DNA from: Adiantum capillus-veneris
Taxonomy: Eukaryota; Streptophyta; Polypodiopsida; Polypodiales; Pteridaceae
Direction of reading: 5' to 3'
NCBI GenBank assembly: GCA_014529385.2
Contig: CM043967.1
Coordinates: forward strand, 87,657,278 to 87,721,277
Length of the DNA stretch: 64,000 bases
Part shown: one piece after another, positions 53,985 to 63,928 of the stretch
Numbering within the stretch: position 1 is the stretch's first letter
Layout: each line of letters starts with the position of its first letter
Notes under the pieces: model-generated
The model's input: the letters and a program-made list of their open reading frames with translations, nothing else
Told to the model about the DNA's origin: nothing
Database searches by the model: none
Made by a program: the position numbers and the translations under genes

Positions 53985-54034
<50 letters not shown>

Positions 54035-54035
54035 G
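51640..54035. repeat. Tandem segmental array (about 1.15-kb unit) rich in (GA)n
   Basis: The unit has a GTAGGAGCGATCCAATGAGAT start, (GA)n, GCATTGCATGTGTGTACG, a second (GA)n, CTCACCAAGGACACCCTTCA, a 400-bp AT-rich body and a GGAAGGGGGGGG/(GA)n/(GAA)n end. Copy one is about 51640-52740, copy two 52741-53929, and a third partial copy starts at 53930 and ends at (GA)n 53988-54031. Similarity is high through the body, with unit length varying 1139-1189 bp due to microsatellites: (GA)n at 51647-51707, 51742-51777, 52530-52573, 52803-52847, 52887-52931; (AT)n 53105-53131; (C)22 53505-53526; (CT)n/(CA)n 53840-53902. Each full copy contains the palindrome TTTTGATAGGCA-AAGG-TGCCTATCAAAA. Confidence 0.75.
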
Positions 54036-54225
54036 TGAGTGACCAATCATAGCCATCTATACTTTTCTTTACACAGATTGAAAAAAGAAATTTCTTATCC
54101 TTTTCATGCCTTGACTTGAGGTCATATCTTCAACCGCACTGCCAATTTTTCAACTACTATACCATATTTGTATGCACACATGAGCTCCATGCAAACTGCT
54201 ATCCATCTAATAAGTGTGTGCGTGT

Positions 54226-54229
<4 letters not shown>

Positions 54230-54261
<32 letters not shown>

Positions 54262-54423
54262 AGGGGGGCGGGGGGGGGGGGGGGGGGGGGGGGCAAGAAG
54301 GGAGCATAAAAGTTTTGAATGTCATAGTTATTGTACTATAAGAAAAACAAGAAGCTTCAAGACTTATGTGACAAATCTTAGATATAAGAATATATATATT
54401 TGTGTATATATCTATATATAAGA

Positions 54424-54458
<35 letters not shown>

Positions 54459-54510
54459 TATACACATATATACATATATACATGTATGTGTGTGTGTGTG
54501 TGTGTACTCA
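54230..54510. repeat. Microsatellite cluster: (GA)n, poly-G, (AT)n, (CA)n/(GT)n
   Basis: (GA)n 54231-54258; G-run interrupted by one C 54263-54293 (24 uninterrupted G from 54270); (AT)n 54425-54446; (GT)n 54487-54504. Confidence 0.85.
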
Positions 54511-55800
54511 AGTAGGGTATGATACTCATATTCTCAAATTTTCAAGGAGCCTAATATGTACACAAAAAGAGGCTGTCCTACATTGCATCAATGTCCAATC
54601 ACACATTTAACATAGCAACAATTAAGCCAAAAGGTTGGTATAGTATAGATTGTGCGCAAGGAAATAGGCTCAAGTTGGTTGAATTCAATCTGATCTCTCA
54701 AAAGAGGAGTATGGTTTTGTAATTAGAGGATAAAGATAGATAGAGATCATTGGCATGCATGATTTTAGTCACTTCCTCAATTTTACACCACGCCCTTCAG
54801 TGTAGCATAATGGCGAAAACTCCTACAAAAATAAACAATTGAGCAACCTTACTTTGCTTTCGTTTCTATCACATTTTAAGAGCAAATGATGTGAACAAAT
54901 AGTGTGCACCTTATTATACTAAGATGCTTATGTATTGTTGTGATTAGGTGATGATGTAAATCATTACCATGCTTGGCAGCATAGATGTAATCAAATGCTT
55001 AATATGAAAAGAACGTCATCTCATCTCTTTGAAACTTGAAGCTTTTTTGATACATTGGAAACTATGAGCCCTTATATTTTCACAACTCTACTCTTAGACA
55101 TGAAAAGTTTCATAATTACACACTATCTTTAAAAACTTGCTCGCTTACCCAATTTGTACTTCTCGACTTGGTAGCACTTTTGTCAACTCTAGGTAGACCA
55201 AGGAAAAGATCGTCTTCTTGCCATATAAGAAGTTTTGATGTACACTTCTACCATATCTTGCTCATAAAAAAGACTCAAGGATAGAAGTAATTAAGAGAGT
55301 GGAGTAGAGAGATATTGAATTCAATTGTGTTCCTATGGTTGAAACCAATTCTAGAACGCTGTCGTGCTATGACACATGCATAGTGGGAACGCATGCTACA
55401 AGATCTATCTTGTAACTTTTTAGATACATAATTATCTTTCCTATAATGTACATATTCATATTTAAGTATAATAATAAGCCTTCTATCTCATCCTATTATT
55501 TATCTCAAGGGTAACCTATTCTTACTTTACCATAAAAAAATACTATGGGAAAAGCGTCAATAGCTCCGCCTCTTTAACTTGGGGCAAAAAGCATTGATTC
55601 TTTATTTCTACTATCTCATTATCATCTCACACCCTATCTAGATCCTATATCTAGGGTAAAATCCAATATATATATATTCTATGTATTTTTCATATTTTTC
55701 TTATATTTCTTTTTAAATAGATACTAGGAGGGAATCAAATCCTAGTGGGACACTAGGTGGCATGATTTCAAAGATACACTTATTTAAATGCATTATTGCA
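54511..55800. other. AT-rich spacer
   Basis: No recognised gene or element. Confidence 0.5.
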
Positions 55801-56450
55801 AGCATGATTACAAAAAGTTGTCAAGGAGCAATGTCATGCTTTCATATGGCATGAGGTGTCCTTTGGAATTAAATGAAAGTCTAGGCTAACGGAACCACGG
55901 GAAGACTTTTGCTGCCAGAAATGGACCCTATTTTGATGAATTTTTTAGACAAGGTTCCAATCCGAATTGGAAAATGACTTTTAAATAAAAATCGTATCTA
56001 ATGAGCTGAAGTTTCTGCCCATATTTTTACTTTTTTATTTGGAGCCACGGTTGAAGAGATATGATCAAAATACTGGACCCTAGTCTGCCCACATCATGCA
56101 GGGAGAGCTCATTTCCAACTTTTCCAATTCCTATTCACACTGGCTCCTCTCTTCTTGTGTAAACCCTTGGGGGTTCCCTTCACCTATAAAAGGGGACGTC
56201 TTCTTCTTTGAAAGGAACTCAAGCATTCAAGCCATTGATGAGAGGAATTCTTGAGGGAGTGAGTAGTAATGCCTAATTGTACTTAGCCCCATTAACATAA
56301 GCCCAAGCCTACACTTTCTCCTAGAGGAAGACTAGCCATTCTTGTACGCTATCCTTGGAAGATCAACTCTAATCAAAGAAGGTGTTGTACTTGGCGTATC
56401 AATCAACGTTGAATTTTTCCTCTTCTTCTCTCTCCCATCAATAATGGTGC
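55801..56450 (+). promoter_or_regulatory. LTR-like promoter sequence, possible solo LTR
   Basis: CACCTATAAAAGGGGAC at about 56180-56196 is a strong plant-type TATA box. Downstream is a CT-rich leader with CCATTGATGAGAGG and ATCAATAATGGTGCCGAAGG. Upstream, about 380 bases look like LTR U3. No coding sequence or PBS/PPT is attached, so a solo LTR is likely, but the boundaries are not resolved. Confidence 0.35.
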
Positions 56451-56835
56451 CGAAGGGTTTCAAGTAAGATGTGTTCTACATTGATGTTTTCTTGATTTCT
56501 TGTTGTTTTCATTTTCATCTCTAATCCAACATATATATATGTATCTAATCTCATCTCCTTAACCAAACCTATCTCTCTCATTCTTAGTAATTCATCCTCT
56601 CTAGGTTCTCTTTGCTACAGGTACATATCTCCCCGCAGTATCCTTATTGCCTACGGGCAAGAATAGGGCTTGGGAGGGAAACTTCTCATCTCTTCACTTC
56701 TCTCATATCTACATTTCTCACATACTATCCTAGATGAATAACCCACATGATGATCATTTCTATCGCTTTCACTCTGTACGATCTATATAATCAACATTGG
56801 TAGCATTGCTAAACTAAGATACACTAGAAGGAGGA

Positions 56836-56839
<4 letters not shown>

Positions 56840-56886
<47 letters not shown>
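56840..56886. repeat. (CT)n microsatellite
   Basis: Uninterrupted CT repeat. Confidence 0.95.
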
Positions 56887-56887
<1 letters not shown>

Positions 56888-57152
56888 CACAATAGAAGTA
56901 GAGCACTCCTAAGTTTGTTGAACAAGGACTAGCATCTTATGAAAAACAATGTCTATGAGAAGCTCCCAAGCTTGGTATCAAAGAATGCTTTGTATAATCT
57001 TACATATATTTATGTTTGTTACAATCTTCAAGAGGTTGTGTAATGCGTTACTTTTAGAAATGCAATAGAGTATACATGGAGGAATATAGTATTGATAGTG
57101 TTTCACGTGGAAGAGAAGATATCCCTACAAGAATAGAAGCGATGTTTCTTTG

Positions 57153-57181
57153 GCCGTAGCAACGCGCGGGTCACATACTAG
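57153..57181 (+). mobile_element. Helitron-like 3' terminus
   Basis: GCCGTAGCAACGCGCGGGTC followed by ACATA and CTAG, then T. Plant Helitrons end in a GC-rich hairpin with a CAACGC core a few bases before CTRR, and insert between A and T; CTAG ends at 57181 and the next base is T. The stem is short (CCG/CGG with flanking bases). No 5' TC end or Rep/helicase ORF was found, so it would be a non-autonomous copy. Confidence 0.45.
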
Positions 57182-58317
57182 TATTTTTAATGTGCTCTCT
57201 CTATAATAATATTACTTCTTTTAAAGACCATATATATCCCAATAAAATTCTCTCCTATACTCCCCAAGAAATAAAAAACCTCTCATAGTCACTTATTGCA
57301 TGTCTTGCATGGACGGAATTTAAACGAGTCTATTTTCAATAACAAAGGATACGGCATCAACAATGTCACATAGACGATTCAAGAGACCAAGGAAAAGGAG
57401 CCAAAGTTATAGCATTAAAAAGTATCTCTATGTGTGTCTGTTTTCGAAGAGAGGGGGGGGGGGGGGGGGGGGGACACACACAAACATAAATAAATGTATT
57501 ATATGTATACATACATATCTCTTCAGGGAGTTCTGGGATGACCTCAAGGTCCCAAATCACGTATATGGATAACCAAGCTTTTCTCAAGGGGTCATTGGAT
57601 CCTAGTGTGAAAAGAGGGCTTATCAAACCTATCCCGAAGTAGGTTTGCTACTCAAATCTTAAGCACTGGCATTCCATAACTATGATGTCTATGGCCAAGG
57701 CAGTCACTATTAGAATTGCCCCCCTCCTAGACGTAGTTACATACATCCCATCTTGACAAATGCAAAATTTAAAGAATGCGTGAAAATGAAAAGAGGACTT
57801 TTTAGTTATGAATACATTTGATAAGCTGGATAAGTAAGAACTCTCTCTTCATAAATTTATGGACGTCTTCTCTTAGTTTTTTCCACACTTTGCACATGCT
57901 TTCCTCATAGATGTGATGCTTTGACCCAAAAATTTAATATATTGTACCTCTTCATTCAGTCTTCACTTGCATGTATATCAATGCCTATATAATGAATTCT
58001 CTTGGAAATATCAATGCCTATATAATATTCCCTTAGAAATAATGCATAGTGCATTATTTTAATGTCCATGTCTTCATAATATCAGTGGCATTACTAGGTG
58101 CTAATTACCATTTTTTGTATAACTGAATGAGGTATGCTCGTAGCTTATCACTAACCTCTATCTCTTAGAGGCTATATGTGTGATTTGGTGTGAGTGATGA
58201 GTTAATCATCAAATAATCAAGCAAAAATTTCCACCTTTTGACCTTACATAAAAGTAAGTACTCTTAAACACTTTCATGCCATATGTATAAGAATGAATTA
58301 AAATTTGGAGAGTATCC
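57182..58317. other. Spacer with a 21-base poly-G run
   Basis: Poly-G at 57453-57473; short repeat ATCAATGCCTATATAAT twice near 57978-58026. No gene recognised. Confidence 0.5.
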
Positions 58318-58539
58318 ATACAACATAGAGTCTTGCATTAAATCCAAATGCGTGTGTAGGACTTTTCAATTAATTGGTGTATAGGGTGAAAAATGTTAAG
58401 ATCCCCACAAGCAGAGAAGTATGTATCTATACAACATAGAGTCTTGCATTAAATCCAAACGCATGTGTAGGACTTTTCAATTAATTGGTGTATAGGATGA
58501 AAAATGTTAAGATCCCCACAGGCATAGAAGCATGTAGCA
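58318..58539. repeat. 111-bp tandem duplication
   Basis: ATACAACATAGAGTCTTGCAT to GAAGTATGTATCT at 58318-58428, repeated 58429-58539 with few changes. Minus-strand ORFs here (58449-58762) span the repeat and are not supported. Confidence 0.8.
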
Positions 58540-59269
58540 CAATTGAAGTGGATACGACATTGGGACCAGATTGGCCTCTCACCCATAGAAAGAACCCTTT
58601 TGTGAAAGGTTGGAGCATAAAAAGAATACACATACAACATGCTACTTCTGCTAAGGGCCAATAACTTATCATATGAGGGCTTCTTATGATATGTACAAAG
58701 GCAACCATCAGGGCAACAATATTAAAAATAAAAAATAATGTTGGGGGGATAAAGATGGACAATGTACTATTTCTCTAAATGATTCTTGAGATACTTTTGC
58801 AAGTTCTTTATCATTCTTATCCATGTCATAATCATTGCTTTGTGCCATAGACTTCACATTTTATCTTTCAAAGTGGTGGTGAAAGTAGTTTCAGATAATC
58901 GGAGTACCTTTATCTTTAGCATCTCATATGATGCTAATATACTGGCAGAGATTGCAACTATGTATTCCATTCTTTCATTGTTCCACCATTTCTTCATCCC
59001 AACTCCAACCACCTTGCTCTTATATATGTTTCTCATGTACATACACATAAATAAAATCATTGGCATCAATATTTTTGGCTCCACCACCTACAAAGACAAT
59101 ATATAATAGAAGTGTCATTATCTTTGTTTATAAACAACTATTGATCTTAAATTGTGTAGCCATAGAAAAATATATTGATTACTGATTTAAACCCCTTAGA
59201 TATAAGATAGTGATTGATTATGTTAGCTCACATCATACATAGTCTTTGAATGCTTTGAATGCTAAGTTG
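58540..59269. other. AT-rich spacer
   Basis: No recognised gene. Plus-strand frame 58786-59106 is Ile/Phe/His-rich and typical of chance AT-rich ORFs. Confidence 0.4.
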
Positions 59270-59475
59270 CATTGTACGTTATACGGTGTACGTATAATAC
59301 GCTTTAAACGGACGTAGTATATGATACCTAGTTTTATTCAACGTATTATACGGTGTCGCATCAGCAAAACCACCATATCGTATAATTTATTAGCATTTTG
59401 ATCGAATAATATTTCAATTGTAATATTATTTCGATCAAATAATATTTTGATCGAACTAATATTACGATCGAAATA
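59270..59475. repeat. Cluster of short inverted motifs upstream of the hAT gene
   Basis: The motif TTATACGGTGT occurs twice (about 59280 and 59346) with inverted CGTATAATACG at 59291-59301. GATCGAA or its complement occurs at least four times in 59400-59470, including CGATCAAATAATATTTTGATCG (59432-59453), a hairpin with 8-bp perfect arms. Such subterminal motif clusters are where hAT transposases bind, so this may be the left subterminal region, but no terminal inverted repeat was identified. Confidence 0.45.
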
Positions 59476-59729
59476 AGTTTCTTTATATACCATGGAAACA
59501 GCTCGTGTTGCTCATTCCATTGAGCTCTCTTCTCCTCTTCTCATCTAATAGGTGAGCCTCAACAACAAGAAAAATATTAAAAAATCAGTTTTAATGTTAT
59601 TGATTTTTTTAATAGAAATTTAGAGCTTTAAACAAAATGTGTTTGTATGTTTTGGATTTGATTTTCTTTATCTGCTCTGTGTGAAGTATATCTTACAGTG
59701 AGAGGTAAATTAAGTAAGGTAGTTAATGA

Positions 59730-60180
59730 TTACTTGCAATGTGTAGAGGAAACTCACACTTGGAAACGATTCAATAAAAGTAAAGTTAGCAGTGATTGGC
59801 TTTGCGTTGAACTATGTTCACACTTAGAAGTAACTTAAGTTAGATAGTTATAGTGAGGAGTTACTTGTTGTGTGTTGAACTATGTTCACACCTGGAAGTA
59901 ACTTAGGTAACATTTATCTAATGGTTTTCTGTCATGTGTAGAGTACTACTCACACTACAGACAATCTAGGTAGATTAAATAATAATCTCTCTCTTTGTGT
60001 AGAGGTATTCTCACACCTATAAGAGATTTATAGAAGTAGTGAATTTTGATTGCTTGCCATGTGTAGAGTTACACTCACACTTGGAGGTAATTTAGATAGG
60101 TTTTTAAAAAATAACTTGCTATGTGATGAGTTTACTCACACTTGGAAGTTATTGAGATAGATTAAGCGATTGTGAGAGGA
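59730..60180. repeat. 65-bp-period tandem array of small hairpin cores
   Basis: Seven cores of the form GTGT(A/T)GAG-4/6 nt-CTCACAC start at about 59741, 59806, 59871, 59936, 59997, 60061 and 60123 (spacing 61-65 bp). Each is followed by a (T/C)(T/A)GGAAGTAA-like tail. The two arms of each core are inverted relative to each other. It is placed just upstream of the hAT coding region. Confidence 0.75.
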
Positions 60181-60389
60181 TCACACTATAAAAAAAATCT
60201 ATTTTTGGTATTTATTAATTAAAGAGCTTGAAAACGTTGATAAATAAAGTAATGTAAATGGTATGAGAGTTTGATTTTAGGTGCATATTTAGTAATTAGT
60301 TATGTTTGAGTTTGCAAATCTTAAGAAGATGGTGAAAGGATATGAGTGAAACTACGTAGATGAATTGGCCACTTTTAAGACTATATCAA

Positions 60390-60578
60390 AGTTGAAGTGT
60401 AAGACCTGCGGCCATAAATTTAGCGAAAATGCTACAGGATAAAAGAACATGTGTTCAAAATTTCTGGAAGCGTTTTAGCTTGTAGAAATCCCCCAAGAGG
60501 TATTGAAGAAAAATTCCCCGATTGGGCGCTCAAGGCAAAGAGAGCACTTCTTGAAGGCAAAAAAAGGGAGGTCCCAAA
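60390..60578 (+). pseudogene. hAT transposase BED zinc finger
   Basis: LKCKTCGHKFSENA (Cys codons at 60398 and 60407), then after a frameshift near 60440 IKEHVFKISGSVLAC with the His and final Cys, and RNPPRGIEEKFPDWALKAK. It matches the N-terminal BED finger that binds DNA in plant hAT transposases. One more frame change separates it from 60579. Confidence 0.75.
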
Positions 60579-61475
60579 ATGATGGCTCCATCTATGGCTA
60601 GGGACATTAAGATGACAATCGAGAATGATCAAAACCCTCCCTCTATCCCTGCTTCAAGTCAAGGAGGACTTCATTCATCCTTTGCTGGGGATTGTAGCTC
60701 TAATCCTACCGGAAGCTCTGCTAACATAAGCCGAAGTGAAGCATGGACTGGAGGAGAACCTGCATCAAGTGGTCCTACTTTGCCTCAGGCATTTGTTGAA
60801 CAATGGCTACTTGAACTCCATCTTAAGTGGACGCAAGCATTTGTTTCATGTGGAATTCCTTTTAATGTCATTCGAAATCCTATCTTCAAAGATGCTTTAA
60901 TGAGCACGACGAAGAAGGGTTTTGTGGTACCTGATTATAATAAGATACGTACAGAATACTTAGATAAAGTGAAAACTACATCAGAAAATACTGTAAAGCA
61001 CACAACTCTTGATTATGTGCCACAGTATGGATGCACAATTGCTCTAGATGGTTGGACAAATTGTCATAAGAAACCATTGATTAATGTGATGTTGATTTGT
61101 CCAAGAGGTTCCATCTTTCTTGAGGCGATCGATACATCCTTGAAAGAGAAAACTAGTGGATATCTTGCAGGTGTGTATGAGCGTTCAATCAGAAGGGCAA
61201 GAGGACCTAAAAATGTGACATCCATTGTCACGGATAATGCATCTAACTACAAAGCAGTTGGAAAAGCAATTGAAGCAAAGTATCCAGAGATAACATGGGT
61301 TCCATGTGCTGCTCACACTTTGAATCTGCTCTTAAAGGACTTTGGGAAAGTTCCTTCTATCAAACAAAATCTTCTAGATGCAATCCACTTTGTGAAGTTT
61401 ATAAGAGAGCATTCATTTTCTTATTCTTTGTTCAGAACAAAGTCCCCACCAAAAATTTACAGATTTTTGGTGTGA
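60579..61475 (+). CDS. hAT transposase, DUF659-like catalytic region
   Basis: 298 residues. A Ser-rich linker is followed by FVSCGIPFNVIRNPIFKDAL, TIALDGWTNCHKKPLINVML (first catalytic Asp region), ICPRGSIFLEAID, and VTDNASNYKAVGKAIEAKYP with WVPCAAHTLNLLLKDFGK (second Asp and the C-x-x-H region). These are the standard DUF659 motifs of plant hAT transposases, which cut and paste DNA in the nucleus. A frameshift near 61440 moves the reading to 61295-61519 (GVTRFATAYYVLSTLQ). The start at 60579 is the first Met after a frame change; the real protein began upstream with the BED finger. Confidence 0.85.
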   Translation: MMAPSMARDIKMTIENDQNPPSIPASSQGGLHSSFAGDCSSNPTGSSANISRSEAWTGGEPASSGPTLPQAFVEQWLLELHLKWTQAFVSCGIPFNVIRNPIFKDALMSTTKKGFVVPDYNKIRTEYLDKVKTTSENTVKHTTLDYVPQYGCTIALDGWTNCHKKPLINVMLICPRGSIFLEAIDTSLKEKTSGYLAGVYERSIRRARGPKNVTSIVTDNASNYKAVGKAIEAKYPEITWVPCAAHTLNLLLKDFGKVPSIKQNLLDAIHFVKFIREHSFSYSLFRTKSPPKIYRFLV

Positions 61476-61686
61476 CCCGTTTTGCAACAGCATATTACGT
61501 TCTGTCAACACTTCAGTAGGTTAAAGTAGCCCTTCTTGGAATGGCAGATAGAAGATGGAACATTTGGCTTGATAAATATCCCAAGTATGAACCTGCTATG
61601 AAGCCAAATGCTATCAGCTTGTAAATCTCCTATATTTTTGGAGAAATGTAGACAAAATTGTTACTGTCACAGAACCCTTCACTCAT

Positions 61687-62208
61687 ATGATACGATTAGT
61701 GGACAAAGAAGCCTCTATCTTTGGACGGGTTTACTGGTACATGCATGAAGCCACTTGCAAGTTAAAAGACTATACATATTATGCAAGAAAAGAGAAATCC
61801 ATGATGATGTCGTTTGTCAAAAGACGATGGGAGCAGCTGCATACTCCTTTGCATGGAGCAGGTTTTGTTATAGATCCTAAGTTCCAGATGCATGAGCAAT
61901 CTTCAAACAATGAAGTGATCAGTGATTTCAAGAAAGTGTGTGCTCAACTACTAGGCAATGTGGATGGGCAGGTGGCATACACACAGAAGACGACATATAC
62001 TAGCAAAGAAGGAATGTTTGGGGATCCTTGGCATATAGATGCTATGAAGACGATGAGCGCACCAGTTTGGTGGAAAGAGTACGGTGGAGAAAAAGTGGAA
62101 CTTCAACATGTGGCTGTGAGAGTATTGTCTATTTCCGCTTCGGGGGGTAGCTGTGAAAGAAATTGGTCTTCGTTTGCTTTTGTGCATATTATAAATGAAA
62201 TCGATTAA
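61687..62208 (+). pseudogene. hAT transposase central to C-terminal part
   Basis: 173 residues continuing after a gap of broken frame (61520-61686). It contains HTPLHGAGFVIDPKFQ and WWKEYGGEKVELQHVAVRVL then SGGSCERNWSSFAFVH, the start of the hAT C-terminal dimerisation domain (C-E-R-N-W-S). A frameshift at about 62195 leads to the last part. Confidence 0.85.
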
Positions 62209-62228
62209 GTCCTAAACGAGCTGCAGAT

Positions 62229-62456
62229 TTGGTTTATGTATTTTGTAACATGCGACTTATGCACAGGCCAGTGAAGTTAGCCACACATGCCACAGAAGAA
62301 AGCTTCGGGCGCATTCAAACACACGAAGCAATCACAAATGAGCTCAACTCCGATGATGAATTGGAATGGAGCCCGGATGATATTGATCCAGAATGTTCAG
62401 ATGTTAAAGAAATTTATGACATGGTGTTTATGATTGAGGGGATGGATGAGCTATAA
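62229..62456 (+). pseudogene. hAT transposase C-terminal end
   Basis: 75 residues. The frame just before reads KRNRLSPKRAADLVYVFCNM, completing the dimerisation domain, then an acidic tail (NSDDELEWSPDDIDPE) as in plant hAT proteins. Stop TAA at 62454-62456. Confidence 0.8.
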
Positions 62457-62515
62457 AGTTGGTATTGTATTCTCTATCAATTTTGCAATGTGAAAGTTAT
62501 GTAGAGTATAGCTTC

Positions 62516-62519
<4 letters not shown>

Positions 62520-62567
<48 letters not shown>
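62520..62567. repeat. (CT)n microsatellite 3' of the hAT gene
   Basis: About 24 CT units, uninterrupted. Confidence 0.95.
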
Positions 62568-62570
<3 letters not shown>

Positions 62571-62910
62571 CTCTTTCTTTGTCTCCCTTTCTCTCCATCT
62601 TGTCCATATCATTGTCAAAAAGAGAGGGAAAAAGAACAAAACTTACACAATTGTAACAACAGCCGACATGTTCATTTTTTGCAATAAATAAAAATTTACA
62701 TACCAAAAATAGGTTTTCGTTACAAATCTTGAGATTTAAGATGCAAAAAGAGCTTAGTATTGTGAGGGAGATTTAAGTTAAATCATGGGTTGCGTCTCCT
62801 AAAAGGTCAGATACATGAAATTTTGATTGGCCAAATGAATCGCTTGCACCTACATTGCCCATCTCTTCTTCGTTCACAAGCCCATACTTTGCCTCGTACC
62901 ATGCCAACTT

Positions 62911-63285
62911 TCATTCTAGAACTGCTATACGAGCGTGCAGCATGGCTGGGGTCTCTCCTTGACTTGCCAAATCCACACCTCCGGTTGCAAGCTGCTCAAT
63001 GACTACAATTTCTTCGGGCAAGTATGTATATCCTCTCTTGCGAGGAGGGTCTTCTTGATTACCTTCTCGTGCATGAATCTTCTTGGTTGGGCTTCCTTTG
63101 CCAACACCTCGTGTAGTGGAATGATAGTTCCAATCAACTTTGAGCCGCAATACATAGTAGCAATAGCATTGTTGTACAAAGTAAATTGCCACTTGATTAT
63201 TGTTTGGTGGTGATCTATACACTTGAATAAATCTAGCAAGGATATTTCTTGTGAGGACAGTGTGTTGCAAATCTAAAACCTTCAA
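62911..63285 (-). CDS. Hypothetical ORF, unrecognised
   Basis: 124 residues on the minus strand, with FIQVYRSPPNNNQVAIYFVQ, a basic middle (KKIHAREGNQEDPPRKRGY) and an end PAMLHARIAVLE that continues after a stop as a Leu/Glu-rich segment (KLAWYEAKYGL). Mixed composition, not low complexity. It may be a piece of a retroelement or host gene; I recognise no family, and a chance frame is possible. Confidence 0.25.
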   Translation of the reverse strand: MKVLDLQHTVLTRNILARFIQVYRSPPNNNQVAIYFVQQCYCYYVLRLKVDWNYHSTTRGVGKGSPTKKIHAREGNQEDPPRKRGYTYLPEEIVVIEQLATGGVDLASQGETPAMLHARIAVLE

Positions 63286-63301
63286 GGGAGCGGAAGTTTT
63301 A

Positions 63302-63619
63302 TGTTAACCCTCACGGCTCACGCACACCCCATCACCTACGACGGAGGTGTATTATGTATTTGGTAGAGTCAGGTACCGGGCTTGTCGGTCCAATAGAAAA
63401 AGGGTAAGAGTGATCGTCGATGAGAGGCGCACTCTAACTGGGACATTCAAGGGATTAGTTGGCTAAGCATGGGCGCCCAAGTGTGAATGGGGCAAGCCCA
63501 TATAAAAGTCATTCTAAACCTAAAATGTAGTATTCTCTCATTTGTGCAATAGAAGAGTGCTCTTGCTCCATCTCCATCTCCATCTTCTTCTTCTTCACCT
63601 CCTTGTGTGTGTGTGTGTA

Positions 63620-63658
<39 letters not shown>

Positions 63659-63906
63659 GTGTGTGTGTGGGCGATCGAGCATTAGGAAGGCACGACGGCG
63701 GTGAAGCGGTTGAGCGCAGCGTAGCGGCGTCTCCTTCTTCTTCGTGGTGAGGAATCCTCCACGGCAGGAGCATAGAGCGGTGAGTGACACACCATTGCCC
63801 TCTTTTGAGCTTACTAGTTAAGCTAGTTGTGTGCTTGGAGCCGTCTGTGGATCGCACACAGTGTTAGGAAAGTCCCTTGCTTCGACAGTGCGGCAAGGAG
63901 CGCACA
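63302..63906 (+). repeat. 5' LTR of a further element running off the right edge
   Basis: TGTTAACCCTCACGG at the left end and GGAGCGCACA at the right end, 4 nt before a primer site. TATAAAAG at 63501-63508, then (GT)n/(GA)n at 63606-63660. The right end is fixed by the PBS; the left end is the first suitable TG after a purine-rich stretch and is less sure. Confidence 0.6.
63501..63507 (+). promoter_or_regulatory. TATA box of the right-edge LTR
   Basis: TATAAAA within CCCATATAAAAGTC, about 400 bases before the LTR end, as expected for U3. Confidence 0.55.
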
Positions 63907-63910
63907 TTTT

Positions 63911-63928
63911 TGGCACGGCTGTCGGGGA
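63911..63928 (+). other. Primer binding site of the right-edge element
   Basis: TGGCACGGCTGTCGGGGA, 4 nt after the CA end of the LTR. It is close to the TGGCGCCGTTG(T/C)CGGGGA primer sites familiar from plant Athila/Tat-type gypsy elements, with a few changes. Confidence 0.7.

Larger units (their letters stand above)
60329..62458 (+). mobile_element. hAT-family DNA transposon, broken transposase gene
   Basis: The BED zinc finger, DUF659-like core and hAT C-terminal dimerisation domain are all present in order on the plus strand but in several frames. Terminal inverted repeats and the 8-bp target duplication were not found by eye; the upstream motif cluster and hairpin array may belong to the element. 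Confidence 0.85.

Noticed and set aside
51620-54529. ORFs of Arg-Glu, Ser-Leu or Thr-His repeats
   Set aside because: Translations of (GA)n, (CT)n and (CA)n.
58449-59106. ORFs of 93-106 codons
   Set aside because: Span a tandem duplication or AT-rich sequence with no family features.
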